From Hymenobacter sediminis (GTDB taxonomy: Bacteria; Bacteroidota; Bacteroidia; Cytophagales; Hymenobacteraceae): 64,000 bases of DNA. Below the pieces are notes generated by a model. The model had not been told where the DNA came from. It ran no database searches and worked only from the letters and a program-made list of their open reading frames with translations. The position numbers and the translations under genes are program-made. The stretch spans positions 303,104 to 367,103 of the forward strand of contig NZ_QKNS01000007.1 in the NCBI RefSeq assembly GCF_003231285.1, read 5' to 3'. Position 1 is the first letter of the stretch, and each line of letters opens with the position of its first letter. Below, piece by piece: positions 42,114-50,274 of this stretch.

Positions 42114-42416
42114 ATGCTCTCCGAAGCCCTTGCCACCGCCCGCACCGAGTACTACCAGGCCAATGCCCGCCTAACGGGTGCCCAGCAGCTCTACGACCAA
42201 CTGCTAAGTCAGAACGCCCTGAGCGGCGACGCTTTCCAGCAAGCCAGCCTAGTGCTCTCTACGCTTCGCCAGGAAAAGAAGGGTGCCTGGAATATCTACA
42301 TGCGGGCCGTGCAGCAGGAAAACGAGGCGCACCTGCAGCGGGTCACCGAGGCCCAGCAGGCCAGCTACGGGGTGAGCATGGTCATCAGCCCGCCGGCTGA
42401 ATACGCCCTAGCCTAA
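42114..42416 (+). CDS. Phage early hypothetical protein, helical
   Basis: 100 residues, almost entirely helical: LSEALATARTEYYQANARLT, GAQQLYDQLLSQNALSGDAF, LRQEKKGAWNIYMRAVQQEN. No family recognised. The word CAATCCTTCA ends 4 bp before its ATG and recurs near other early gene starts (43845, 48511). Confidence 0.6.
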   Translation: MLSEALATARTEYYQANARLTGAQQLYDQLLSQNALSGDAFQQASLVLSTLRQEKKGAWNIYMRAVQQENEAHLQRVTEAQQASYGVSMVISPPAEYALA

Positions 42417-42427
42417 ACGAATTCGCT

Positions 42428-42898
42428 ATGCCTATCAACACACTAGAAACTTTCTGGAGCAGGGTAGATAAAACGTCGGATTGCTGGATATGGCAAGGCC
42501 CTATAAATCCATCTGGCTACGGGCAAATGTCTATCAAAGGCAAGCATCACTTAGCTCACCGCCTCTCGCTAGAACTGGCTATAGGGCCTATCCCGCAGGG
42601 AATGTTTGTCTGCCACACTTGTGATACGCCAGCCTGCATTAACCCAGCACATCTTTTTCTGGGGTCCCCAAAGGATAATGTGCTGGATAAAATGAAGAAA
42701 GGCAGATGGAAGGGGAATGGCAATGAAAAGAAGACCCACTGCCCACATGGCCACGAGTACACGCCGGAAAATACAGTTGTCCGCGTCTCAGGAGCTCGAA
42801 GATGCCGCGAGTGCAAACGCATCAAAAACAGGATAGCTGAAAAGACAAGAATCAGAGTCAGGGACCGCAGCAATAGAACTGCTAAGAAGCTGGCTTAA
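42428..42898 (+). CDS. HNH endonuclease family protein
   Basis: 156 residues. An HNH_3-type nuclease core: HLAHRLSLELAIGPIPQGMF, VCHTCDTPACINPAHLFLGS (zinc/His-Asn-His region), then KDNVLDKMKKGRW. A second zinc-finger-like part follows, HCPHGHEYTPENT and RRCRECKRIKNR, with a strongly basic tail. Stand-alone HNH proteins of this size are common phage homing-type endonucleases or nickases; the early position fits a selfish or DNA-processing role. Codon use is more AT-rich than adjacent genes. Confidence 0.85.
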   Translation: MPINTLETFWSRVDKTSDCWIWQGPINPSGYGQMSIKGKHHLAHRLSLELAIGPIPQGMFVCHTCDTPACINPAHLFLGSPKDNVLDKMKKGRWKGNGNEKKTHCPHGHEYTPENTVVRVSGARRCRECKRIKNRIAEKTRIRVRDRSNRTAKKLA

Positions 42899-42913
42899 CC
42901 CTCAAAAAAAACA

Positions 42914-42939
42914 GCCGCTGGGGGCGGAATCCCAGCGGC
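42914..42939. terminator. Possible terminator hairpin after HNH gene
   Basis: GCCGCTGGG pairs with CCCAGCGGC over an 8-nt loop. The A7 run precedes it instead of a T-run following it, so in the rightward direction termination is doubtful; it could instead be an mRNA processing or stability element. Confidence 0.4.
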
Positions 42940-42974
42940 CATTCATTCAATCATTCTTCAACAGTGCAAAGCTA

Positions 42975-43517
42975 ATGGATTTCAAGGTCACGAAAAGCAC
43001 GGTAGAGCTTTACAAGTTTCGCCACGAAAGCGGCTGCTACTGGGCCGATATCACGATTGATGCCTGTGGCACTACTGGTCGCATCAACATCAGTTCAGAC
43101 TACGGGAACTGGAGTAATTACTGGGGTGCCTGCGGCTGTCCGTTCAAGCAGTTCCTAAGCCAGATAGGCTACGACTACGCGGCCTCCAAGTTTGGCGTGG
43201 AAGAGTGGGTAGACGTGGATGGTACGCTACGCTTCTACAAAGAATTGCTGGTGAGCTACCGCCGCGATGAAACGCTGGCTGCCGAAGAGGCCCGCGATAT
43301 CTACAACGAGATCAACAGCCTTCGGTCGGAGAATCGGCACACGCTGGTACAGGAGGTAACGGGCTCTGCCTATCTGATGAAGTTCTTGAACCGCATGTGT
43401 GGAATGCCTGAGTTCATCTACATGCCCAGCCCCCAGTTCAAGGACTTCTGGAAAAACATCTGGCCTGCTCTGCTGGCAGAGTTCAAGCGGGAAGCCGCCT
43501 TAGTCCCAGCCGAATGA
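42975..43517 (+). CDS. Phage early hypothetical protein
   Basis: 180 residues, soluble. FKVTKSTVELYKFRHESGCY, WADITIDACGTTGRINISSD, YWGACGCPFKQFLSQIGYDY: a beta-rich N-terminal half with several cysteines (possible metal site) followed by helices (DETLAAEEARDIYNEINSLR) and a Trp/Phe-rich end. Not recognised. Its stop overlaps the ATG of a very small ORF (ATGA). Confidence 0.65.
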   Translation: MDFKVTKSTVELYKFRHESGCYWADITIDACGTTGRINISSDYGNWSNYWGACGCPFKQFLSQIGYDYAASKFGVEEWVDVDGTLRFYKELLVSYRRDETLAAEEARDIYNEINSLRSENRHTLVQEVTGSAYLMKFLNRMCGMPEFIYMPSPQFKDFWKNIWPALLAEFKREAALVPAE

Positions 43518-43582
43518 AAGCCAAGCTCTTCTTCCGTGGTACCCTCGCTCAGTTAGTCGCTCACCTCAAAAAGCTCAGCTAA
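43514..43582 (+). CDS. Micro-ORF, 22 residues, coupled on both sides
   Basis: Encodes MKAKLFFRGTLAQLVAHLKK plus two residues. It starts inside the previous stop (ATGA) and its TAA overlaps the next ATG (TAATG), so a ribosome could pass from one gene to the next through it. Such perfectly coupled spacing at both ends is unlikely by chance, but no functional evidence beyond that. Confidence 0.45.
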   Translation: MKAKLFFRGTLAQLVAHLKKLS

Positions 43583-43797
43583 TGCCTTCTCCACTCTCAC
43601 ACCCCCGCCTGATTGCTCAGGCCAAAGCCCAGAAGGCAAACCGCTTTGAAGGCTTCGCCCTGCTGGTGGTACTCCTCATCATCGTGCTGGTAGCCCTGAG
43701 CAGCTGTACCCGCAAAGCCCACAGCCTGGGCATGCGAGACGCCCAGCGCCCCACGCCAGCCGGGCATACCTACACCGGCTGGACTTACACCGACTAA
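43582..43797 (+). CDS. Small single-span membrane protein
   Basis: 71 residues: a basic N-terminal part (LIAQAKAQKANR), one strongly hydrophobic helix FALLVVLLIIVLVALSSC (residues ~25-42) and a polar tail. The SSC after the helix resembles a lipobox but the long basic N-region before the helix favours a transmembrane anchor. Possible small accessory or exclusion protein; unknown. Confidence 0.6.
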   Translation: MPSPLSHPRLIAQAKAQKANRFEGFALLVVLLIIVLVALSSCTRKAHSLGMRDAQRPTPAGHTYTGWTYTD

Positions 43798-43803
43798 ACG
43801 AGA

Positions 43804-43834
43804 AGCGGCGGCACCCCGCGAAGGTGCCGCCGCT
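43804..43834. terminator. GC-rich hairpin, possible terminator
   Basis: AGCGGCGGCACC pairs perfectly with GGTGCCGCCGCT over a 7-nt loop, with no T-run after it. Placed between the membrane protein gene and the gene at 43887; it may slow RNA polymerase or protect an mRNA end. Confidence 0.5.
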
Positions 43835-43886
43835 AACAGGTCCTCAATCCTTCAAAAAGAGTCCCAAAATTCTCAGCCGCAAATAT

Positions 43887-44708
43887 ATGTCTTCTACCGA
43901 AGTAACCGTCATTGAAAGCTACGACTTGGCCCGCGCGAACCAGACGCTGGAGCTTGCCGACGACTTGGCCAAGTTTATTAAGGATAACAAGCTCACCACG
44001 AATGTCCAGGGCAAGGACTTCGTGAACGTAGAGGGCTGGCAGTTTGCTGGGTCTCGCCTTGGCATCGTGCCGATGGTGGACTACCTCACCGACATGAGCA
44101 CGCCCGAGGAGATCAAATACGAGTGCAAGGTTTCGCTCTACGACCTGCAGCGGGATAAGATAGTTGGGGTAGGCATTGCCCGCTGCTCTAATAAGGAGTC
44201 CGGCAAAAAGTTCTTTGCCGATTACGCGGTGGGCTCCATGTGCCAGACCCGTGCCATCGGCAAAGCCTACCGCAACCTACTGGGCTGGATTATCAAAGCC
44301 GCTGGCTATGAGCCCACCACGGCCGAAGAAATGGACTTCGCCAAGCCCGTTACCCTGGGCTCTGCCATTGATGAACTGGAAGCCGCCAAGGACCGGGCCG
44401 AGTTGGTAGCGGTATGGAACCGGCATAAGAAGCAGTTCGGAACGCATACGGTTTTTGCCCATGCGAAAGAGATGCGCAAAGCGGCCCTGTGCCCTGCGCC
44501 TGCTGCCAGCCCAACCGCGCCGCACCTGGCTACCACCGCCCAACTGGAGCTACTGGATAACCTGCTCAAGTCTTCATCTGTGGCTGACATAGCCGAGCAG
44601 CTGCGTGAGAAGATGCAGGAGCCAGACTTCACGAAGGAAGAGGCTTCCCGCATGATTGAGGAGGTCAACAGCCGAGTTCAGTCCACTCAACAGGCCCAGA
44701 GATTCTAG
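43887..44708 (+). CDS. Phage DNA-metabolism protein, hypothetical
   Basis: 273 residues from ATG 43887 (frame open from 43824). After SLARANQTLELADDLAKFIK-like N-terminal helices (YDLARANQTLELADDLAKF), the core reads VQGKDFVNVEGWQFAGSRLG and VGSMCQTRAIGKAYRNLLGW, IIKAAGYEPTTAEEM. The MxQTRAxxKAxRxxLGxxxxxAGYExxxAEEM segment is seen in many phage proteins placed with recombination or single-strand-annealing genes. Assignment as an ssDNA-binding/annealing protein is inference. C-terminal Ala/Pro linker and helical tail. A terminator follows. Confidence 0.6.
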   Translation: MSSTEVTVIESYDLARANQTLELADDLAKFIKDNKLTTNVQGKDFVNVEGWQFAGSRLGIVPMVDYLTDMSTPEEIKYECKVSLYDLQRDKIVGVGIARCSNKESGKKFFADYAVGSMCQTRAIGKAYRNLLGWIIKAAGYEPTTAEEMDFAKPVTLGSAIDELEAAKDRAELVAVWNRHKKQFGTHTVFAHAKEMRKAALCPAPAASPTAPHLATTAQLELLDNLLKSSSVADIAEQLREKMQEPDFTKEEASRMIEEVNSRVQSTQQAQRF

Positions 44709-44714
44709 TCCACT

Positions 44715-44744
44715 GCCCCACTGCCTGCGGTGGTGGGGCTTTTT
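44715..44744 (+). terminator. Rho-independent terminator in early region
   Basis: GCCCCAC pairs with GTGGGGC across an 11-nt loop, followed by T5. It lies 6 bp after the gene at 43887 and 73 bp before the exonuclease gene. Confidence 0.75.
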
Positions 44745-44816
44745 GGTGCCATGCTGAAGGGATTGCACTGAGAAAAGAACATAGGAATAAGTCTATTAAA
44801 ACTCGGCATTACACTA

Positions 44817-45764
44817 ATGGCTAGCTACTTCAAACTCCGCACCGGCCTGAGCCGCTCCAAGTGCCACGAGAAGTGGGAGTACTTCTGTGAGGATGCTACC
44901 GGCATCAGCGTGGTGCACGAGTACGCCAATGGGTTCCTCTACATGAGTGCCGCCCCTTCCAAGCAGCTACGGGCCAAGTTCCCGAATGCCCTGCTGCAGG
45001 TGCCCCTGGCTGCTGTGCCATGCTCGGCGGATGAGTATGCTGCTGTGCATGCCCGCTACACGGAGGCCGAAGCCAAACGCAAAGCCGAGGAAGAGCTGCT
45101 GAAAGCTCTGCGCAAAGGCATGAGCCGCAACCAACATGCTGCCGAGGAAGCTGGGGTAGCCGAGCCCGCACGGCTGGCCCCGCATCTGCTCGATGACTTT
45201 ACCGTGTTCGATACCGAAACCACCGGCCTGAGTCCCGAGAATGACCGCATCCTGGAAGTAGCCGCCGTGCGCTACATCAACTGGGAGCCCGTCGCTCAGA
45301 TGCAACAGTTCGTGCGCTTCACGGGCCGGGTGCCCCACTTCATCACCAAGCTGACAGGTATTGCCGATCAGGATGTACGCCACGCTTCGGAGTCGAAAAC
45401 GGTGCTGGGCCAGTTCCGGAAGCTGGCCGGTGAAAGTCTGCTGGTAGGCCACAACGTGGGCTTTGATATCCGCATGATCGAAGCCGAGCGCAAGCGCCTG
45501 GGTGCCGTGGTGGCCCTGCCTAACCCAGTGCTCTGCACCATGGAGCTAGCCAAGCAGCGCACCCCGGCCCCGCATAAGCTGGGCAAGCTCTGTGAGCGCT
45601 TCAGCATTCCGGTAGTCGGTGCCCACCGGGCCATGAATGATGTGCTGATGACCTACGAGCTGCTGCGCTACCTGCACGAGTTGGAGCCGGTCACCCAGCT
45701 CAGCCCACTTAAACCAGTGGTACCGGCCGCTGCTGCTCAATCCTCTCTCTTCGCCGCTGCCTGA
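44817..45764 (+). CDS. DnaQ-like 3'-5' exonuclease
   Basis: 315 residues. The C-terminal part is a DEDDh exonuclease: D132/E134 in FDTETTGL, D217 in GHNVGFDIRM, and H270/D275 in GAHRAMNDV, all metal-binding and catalytic residues present. The domain resembles proofreading epsilon subunits. The N-terminal ~125 residues are a separate region with helices (TEAEAKRKAEEELLKALRKG) of unknown role. It would degrade single-stranded ends during phage replication or remove host mismatches. Overlaps the replication initiator start (TGATG). Confidence 0.9.
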   Translation: MASYFKLRTGLSRSKCHEKWEYFCEDATGISVVHEYANGFLYMSAAPSKQLRAKFPNALLQVPLAAVPCSADEYAAVHARYTEAEAKRKAEEELLKALRKGMSRNQHAAEEAGVAEPARLAPHLLDDFTVFDTETTGLSPENDRILEVAAVRYINWEPVAQMQQFVRFTGRVPHFITKLTGIADQDVRHASESKTVLGQFRKLAGESLLVGHNVGFDIRMIEAERKRLGAVVALPNPVLCTMELAKQRTPAPHKLGKLCERFSIPVVGAHRAMNDVLMTYELLRYLHELEPVTQLSPLKPVVPAAAAQSSLFAAA

Positions 45765-46870
45765 TGAGCTACCCTAATCGCTTCCTGCGCACTGATGCCG
45801 CCGGCAGCTATACCCCGCCTACCCTAGTACCCCGCCCCATGGATTTCTTTCAGCTACAGGACCGCTTCTGGCGCATGCACAATGAGGAGAATTTCTCCCC
45901 TGTGGCTGCCATGTTGTACTCCTACTGGCTCAACCGCTTCAACATCGGCAACGGCCCACAGGACCGCTGGCCGGGCGCGTTGGCCCGCAAGGTGACGCAG
46001 GTAGCCGCCGACCTGGGGTTGAATGAAAACACCGTAGCCAAGGCCCGCACTGAGCTAGAAAAGCGGGGGCTGGTGTTCTACCGGGCCGGCAACAAAACCC
46101 GCGCTGCACAGTGGGGCTTAGATGCTTCTGCCTTCAAGATTGCCCTTAAAAATTCAGGTCAATCAGAGGGTATTGACCTTAAAATTTCAGGTCAATGTGA
46201 GCCGGATAACTTGCAGATGAACCTTAAAAATTCAGGTCAAAACGGAATTATTGACCTTAAAATTTCAGGTCCCTATAAGGAAGAAAACAATTGTTCTGTA
46301 GTAAAAACAGAAACACCCCCTACCCCCAAGGGTGGGGGGGCGGGCTCAAAAAAAAATGAGGGGAGTTCGTCAGATGAAAAGTTACCCTCTGAAAGCCCAT
46401 CCCTGACGTCGGCTAACTCAGGGGGGCCGGCGGCCGGCGCCGAGCTGGCTGAGCCGCTGCGCGCCGAGGCCCGTGCCCTGGCCACGACCCTGGCCTCGAA
46501 CTGGCAAATCTCGGAGCAGAAGAACTTCCAGAAGTGGGCCAAAATCTTCCGTTTCTGCTCGCTGCTGGCCCAGGCCGGCCAACTGCCCGAAGTGCGCCGC
46601 CAGTTTGCCGCCTACCATGCCTACCGCCTGCTGCGGGGCATAGGCTCCTACAACCTCGACAAGTACCTGGGCCACGAAACCAACCTGAGCCCCGAAGGCA
46701 TGCCCTACGCCGATGGAGAGTGGTGCGGCTGTGATTGGCCAGCCACCCTGCAGGAAGCCCAGCAGGCCCAGAACCGCAAAGAAACTGCCCGCCCGACGTT
46801 CGGGCCGGCTCCTACCTCTACCGCTGCCAAAGGCAATCTGCTTGCCCCGCAGCCTGAAAAAATCCGCTAA
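45764..46870 (+). CDS. Phage replication initiator / replisome organiser
   Basis: 368 residues. A winged-helix N-terminal domain (residues ~30-115: FFQLQDRFWRMHNEENFSPV, KVTQVAADLGLNENTVAKAR, TELEKRGLVFYRAG) as in phage replisome organisers. Residues ~127-170 are a repeat of LKxSGQ units encoded by four iteron-like DNA repeats. A low-complexity linker (Gly/Ser/Pro) and a C-terminal helical domain (WAKIFRFCSLLAQAGQLPEV, LRGIGSYNLDKYLGHETNL) follow. Position before the DnaB helicase gene, as for lambda O before P, fits a protein that melts the origin and loads helicase. Confidence 0.8.
   Translation: MSYPNRFLRTDAAGSYTPPTLVPRPMDFFQLQDRFWRMHNEENFSPVAAMLYSYWLNRFNIGNGPQDRWPGALARKVTQVAADLGLNENTVAKARTELEKRGLVFYRAGNKTRAAQWGLDASAFKIALKNSGQSEGIDLKISGQCEPDNLQMNLKNSGQNGIIDLKISGPYKEENNCSVVKTETPPTPKGGGAGSKKNEGSSSDEKLPSESPSLTSANSGGPAAGAELAEPLRAEARALATTLASNWQISEQKNFQKWAKIFRFCSLLAQAGQLPEVRRQFAAYHAYRLLRGIGSYNLDKYLGHETNLSPEGMPYADGEWCGCDWPATLQEAQQAQNRKETARPTFGPAPTSTAAKGNLLAPQPEKIR
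46143..46272. repeat. Four iteron-like repeats, probable phage origin
   Basis: Four copies of (T/C)CCTTAAAAaTTCAGGTC-type units at 46143, 46176, 46221 and 46254 inside the replication initiator gene. Copies 2 and 4 extend to TTGACCT-...-AGGTC(AA), so the unit itself is an imperfect palindrome (TGACCT/AGGTCA). Start-to-start spacing is 33, 45 and 33 bp, close to whole helical turns. An AT-rich stretch (AAGAAAACAATTGTTCTGTA) follows at 46280. This is the layout of a lambda-type origin within the initiator gene. Confidence 0.7.
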
Positions 46871-48354
46871 TGTCTACCGCTAACTACTCCCACGTTGCTC
46901 CCCATTCCGACGAAACCGAACAATTGGTTTTGGCGGCTATGCTCATCGAACGCGATGCCGTGCGGCAAGCAATGGGCCTGCTCAAAGGCAACCATGAAAT
47001 TTTCTACCAACCCAAACACCAAGCGCTGTTTCTGGCCATCATTCGGCTGGAAGCGCAAAGCATGGCCGTGGACTTTCAGAGCGTGCTCTGGCAGCTTGAA
47101 AAAGACGGTAAGCTGCATGTTATCGGCAAGAAGGAGGATAACAAGCAGCAGCGCTTGCTGGCGCTGATTGAGTTCAGCAATGCTGCTTCCTCTACAGCTC
47201 ACTTGGCAACGCACTGCCAGGAGATGATTGAGCACTACACTCGGCGCAAGTCGTACGAGTTGGCCCGCCGGCTGATGAACCACGCCTACGACCCGATGCA
47301 GGACCCAGTTGATCTGCTGGCCCAATGTCAGACCATGCTCAATGAGCTGACCGACTCGCTCCAGGCCCGCCGCGCGGTGCAGGTAGGTACGCTGGTTCCG
47401 CAGGTGATTGATGATCTGGGCAGAGCCGTGCAGCGCGGTGATAGCCTAACGGGCGTTCCCTCGGGGCTGAAGGCATTGGACCGGGTAACGGGGGGCTTTC
47501 AGGATGAGGACCTCATCATCATTGCCGCGCGGCCGGGGATGGGTAAAACCAGCTTCGCCCTGAAAGTAGCTCGTTACGCAGCCGGCCAAGGCATGCCGGG
47601 AGCCTTCTTCACCTTGGAAATGGGCAACCTGGCTTTGGTGCGCAAGATGGTGGGCACTGAGTCGGAGCGCACCACCTCGCAGATTGTGCGGGGTGATCTG
47701 GATGGAGGCTTGGATGAGGTTGAATACATCGCCCAGAGAGCCGAGTCCCTGTACTCACTGCCACTGTACCTGGATGATAGCCCCGGTATCAGCATCAACG
47801 AGATGCGCACCAAGGCGGCGAAGATGAAAGCCGAGCTGGGTATTCGCTTCATCATCTGTGACTACCTGCAGCTGATGCAAGGGGACAAAACCAAGGGTAA
47901 AGGCAACCGGGAGCAGGAAATAGCCAGCATTGCCCGCGGCCTCAAGCTCATCGCCAAGGAATTGAAGCTACCCGTAATCGCGCTGGCCCAGCTCAGCCGC
48001 TCGGTGGAAACGCGCGGCGGGGAAAAGAAGCCCATGCTCTCTGACTTGCGCGAATCGGGCGCTATCGAGCAGGATGCCGACATCATCATCTTCCCCTACC
48101 GGCCTGAGTACTACAAGATCAACGAAGATGAGATGGGCAACCCCACCAAGGACCTCACCGAGCTCATCATTGCCAAGCACCGCAATGGGTCGCTGGAAAG
48201 CCCAGTAGTCAAGTCCATCATGAAAACGGGCACCTACTCGGATTTGGATGATAGCCCTGCCCCAGTGGGTGAGCGGCCCTTCCGCTCGGAGGGAGAGGTA
48301 GTTCAGTTGGGCCGGCTGCCTGCTTCCACTTTCGAAGAAGAAATGCCCTTCTGA
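46870..48354 (+). CDS. dnaB: Replicative DNA helicase, DnaB type
   Basis: 494 residues, full length: N-terminal domain (residues ~12-110: DETEQLVLAAMLIERDAVRQ, FYQPKHQALFLAIIRLEAQS), linker helix, and RecA-type C-terminal motor with Walker A ARPGMGKTS (residues 220-228), the IIAARPGMGKTSFALKVARY strand-loop, Walker B FIICDYLQLMQ and the SRSVETRGGEKKPMLSDLRE / SGAIEQDADIIIFPYR segment containing sensor residues. It unwinds the phage fork 5' to 3'. Start overlaps the initiator stop (TAATG). Being phage-encoded, it would displace or copy the host helicase. Confidence 0.94.
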   Translation: MSTANYSHVAPHSDETEQLVLAAMLIERDAVRQAMGLLKGNHEIFYQPKHQALFLAIIRLEAQSMAVDFQSVLWQLEKDGKLHVIGKKEDNKQQRLLALIEFSNAASSTAHLATHCQEMIEHYTRRKSYELARRLMNHAYDPMQDPVDLLAQCQTMLNELTDSLQARRAVQVGTLVPQVIDDLGRAVQRGDSLTGVPSGLKALDRVTGGFQDEDLIIIAARPGMGKTSFALKVARYAAGQGMPGAFFTLEMGNLALVRKMVGTESERTTSQIVRGDLDGGLDEVEYIAQRAESLYSLPLYLDDSPGISINEMRTKAAKMKAELGIRFIICDYLQLMQGDKTKGKGNREQEIASIARGLKLIAKELKLPVIALAQLSRSVETRGGEKKPMLSDLRESGAIEQDADIIIFPYRPEYYKINEDEMGNPTKDLTELIIAKHRNGSLESPVVKSIMKTGTYSDLDDSPAPVGERPFRSEGEVVQLGRLPASTFEEEMPF

Positions 48355-48575
48355 TGGAACACTACTCCCGACCCCTGCAGCAGGACCTAGCCGCCGAAGT
48401 GGCTGCCCTGCCGGATGAGGAGCTGAAGCTGCTGCTCCGCTACTTCCACACCCGAGGCGGGCCAGGCCGTGAGCTGGTAGCCGCCGAATGCCAGAAACGA
48501 CACCTCACCCCAATCCTTCAACCTGATGCTCACCAAAACCAAAAAGAAGCGCATTGCCCAGCTCATATCGGGTAA
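48354..48575 (+). CDS. Phage early hypothetical protein
   Basis: 73 residues; MEHYSRPLQQDLAAEVAALP then a helical DEELKLLLRYFHTRGGPGRE and a His-rich end. It overlaps dnaB by one base (TGATG) and the next gene by 50 bp in another frame, so its C-terminus is uncertain. Not recognised. Confidence 0.5.
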   Translation: MEHYSRPLQQDLAAEVAALPDEELKLLLRYFHTRGGPGRELVAAECQKRHLTPILQPDAHQNQKEAHCPAHIG

Positions 48576-48747
48576 AATCCTTCAGCAGATAGATGCAGGA
48601 GGGCTATTTGAGTACTGCGGTCTATCAGAGGAAGATGAGGGCCATATCCTCTCACTCATCCACGAGTACGGCGAAAAGCTACTCGGCTCCTACAGTGGCA
48701 TGAGCTGCACGGTAGAGGGCATTGTCCGAACTGTAGAGCAGGAGTGA
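48526..48747 (+). CDS. Phage early hypothetical protein
   Basis: 73 residues: LTKTKKKRIAQLISGKILQQ, IDAGGLFEYCGLSEEDEGHI, LSLIHEYGEKLLGSYSGMSC. Basic start and acidic middle, helical, no family known. The word CAATCCTTCA stands 5 bp before its ATG. Its stop overlaps the next ATG (TGATG). Confidence 0.55.
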   Translation: MLTKTKKKRIAQLISGKILQQIDAGGLFEYCGLSEEDEGHILSLIHEYGEKLLGSYSGMSCTVEGIVRTVEQE

Positions 48748-48929
48748 TGACACCCCTTGAACTGGCCCTGGTGCAGGAGTTGGTAGCCGCTGAATTCTGG
48801 CAGCACCAGGGCCACCCCGAGCGGATAGGCTGGATTGCCATTCAGCACCTGAGCTACCGCCTCCATTACCGTGCGGCCCACGGCCGGGCCCGCACCATTC
48901 GAAAGCCTTCAAAACTCAATTCCCCATGA
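48747..48929 (+). CDS. Phage early hypothetical protein
   Basis: 60 residues from ATG 48747 (an in-frame GTG one codon upstream is possible): TPLELALVQELVAAEFWQHQ, GHPERIGWIAIQHLSYRLHY. One amphipathic-helix protein with basic tail; unknown. Overlaps the next gene by four bases (ATGA). Confidence 0.5.
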   Translation: MTPLELALVQELVAAEFWQHQGHPERIGWIAIQHLSYRLHYRAAHGRARTIRKPSKLNSP

Positions 48930-49642
48930 GCTTCCCAACCCAACAAGAGAATCCGAACGGTTTACACCTCCGCTACATCGTGAGCAAGGTCAATGGTGAG
49001 CCAGTTGACAAGGATGCCGACTATTTGGTATTCCGCATTGATGATGGTGGTAGTGATGCCACCCATATTCACGCTGGCCGCGTGGCAGGCTTAGCATATG
49101 CCAGTGCTATCCAGCATCACCTGCCCCAGGTTGCTGCTGATGTACGAGCCCGCTGCTCATCAGCCTATATCCACACTGAGGCCAGCACCGAAGAAGCTCT
49201 ACTCATCCTCGACGACGCCCAGGCCAACGCCGCTACACTCTCGGATTTAGAGCTACTGCGGGCTATCGACATGGCCGCCCAGAAGCTGCGCCCGGTACCC
49301 ACGCCCGACCATGATGCCGAGGCGCTGGAGCAGCTGGCCAAGGAGCACCCGATTGATCTGCCCTGGATGCAGCCAGTAGTAGCCGTGGGTATTCCCTCCG
49401 ATGGTGGCCGGGCCAACTGTCTGAACTCGGATTGCGCAGGGTGCAAACCCGGTATGATAGCCGTTCGCTCCTACGAGTTTGAGGGCGGCATCCTGCACCT
49501 CGAATTGGCTGCCGTGCGCAATATGAGCACCAGCGAAATAGTGGAGATGTACGGTTTCGGCAAAGGCCGGCTGCTGGATGTGCGAGAAGGCCAGATGCCG
49601 GTGAAGCAATTCTATGCTCTCGGTGAATTTCTAGACCTGTAA
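48926..49642 (+). CDS. Phage hypothetical protein
   Basis: 238 residues. N-terminal half is a beta-rich domain (LHLRYIVSKVNGEPVDKDAD, YLVFRIDDGGSDATHIHAGR) resembling small phage-encoded domains that mark a 'YIVxKxxGxPVDxxAxYFVLRxD' pattern in many Bacteroidota phages. The C-terminal half contains two close cysteines (LNSDCAGCKPGM) and a terminal VKQFYALGEFLDL. Function unknown. Start overlaps the previous stop (ATGA). Confidence 0.6.
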   Translation: MSFPTQQENPNGLHLRYIVSKVNGEPVDKDADYLVFRIDDGGSDATHIHAGRVAGLAYASAIQHHLPQVAADVRARCSSAYIHTEASTEEALLILDDAQANAATLSDLELLRAIDMAAQKLRPVPTPDHDAEALEQLAKEHPIDLPWMQPVVAVGIPSDGGRANCLNSDCAGCKPGMIAVRSYEFEGGILHLELAAVRNMSTSEIVEMYGFGKGRLLDVREGQMPVKQFYALGEFLDL

Positions 49643-49653
49643 CAGATACTGAC

Positions 49654-49917
49654 ATGAAGACCTATCAAGCTTGGGAAGATGGCCCCGCAATGTCCATCCT
49701 GGAGTACCTCAAACCGATGGATGAAGTGGATGAGGAAATGTTCCTGCACTTCGCGGAAGTCGTGCCGACCCACTACCATGTTGGTGACCTGATGCAGTCG
49801 GGAGAAGCTGACAAGTATATCAGGGGCCGCTACCACTACATGACGTTCGCCGGCTACGGAGAGCCTACCCGGTACTACTACCTCGGTATCCTGCCTCCCT
49901 TCAAGAAGCCCAAATGA
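49654..49917 (+). CDS. Phage hypothetical protein
   Basis: 87 residues: KTYQAWEDGPAMSILEYLKP, MDEVDEEMFLHFAEVVPTHY, HVGDLMQSGEADKYIRGRYH and a Tyr-rich end. Acidic and aromatic; unknown fold. Overlaps the next ATG by four bases. Confidence 0.6.
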   Translation: MKTYQAWEDGPAMSILEYLKPMDEVDEEMFLHFAEVVPTHYHVGDLMQSGEADKYIRGRYHYMTFAGYGEPTRYYYLGILPPFKKPK

Positions 49918-50249
49918 CCGAGGCCATACGCCGCCAATTAGAAGCCGCGGGAATAAAGCCCAAGGCGACCACCAAAGCCACTGGCAAGGGAAAGACCCTA
50001 GCCAGTGGCCAAAGTGCTTCCAGCCCCAAGCAAAACGATACGGAGCAGCCTGCTACCACACGCCGCACAGCCGAGCAACTGCAGGAGCACCGCCGAAGCG
50101 CCAAAGCCCGCCCGCTATTCACCTCTACCGTCTGGGATTTGTCGGAGGAGGAGCCCCGCTACCGTTGGGTAGGGCACGACCTCACCCAGGCCCAGAAAGA
50201 CTACCTGGACAAAGCCGCGCTGGAATGCGGTGTGCGTCCTGGCCACTAA
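49914..50249 (+). CDS. Phage hypothetical protein, partly disordered
   Basis: 111 residues. A short N-terminal helix (TEAIRRQLEAAGIKPKA), a Lys/Thr/Ser-rich low-complexity middle, and a C-terminal folded part (LFTSTVWDLSEEEPRYRWVG, HDLTQAQKDYLDKAALECGV). Not recognised. Possibly a DNA-binding accessory by charge, but no motif supports that. Confidence 0.5.
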   Translation: MTEAIRRQLEAAGIKPKATTKATGKGKTLASGQSASSPKQNDTEQPATTRRTAEQLQEHRRSAKARPLFTSTVWDLSEEEPRYRWVGHDLTQAQKDYLDKAALECGVRPGH

Positions 50250-50274
50250 TCCACTACCCTTTAGCTCTCTCCCT

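Noticed and set aside
46315..46375. C-, G- and A-rich runs inside the initiator gene as a frameshift site
   Set aside because: The frame stays open and coding-like across the runs, so no shift is needed.
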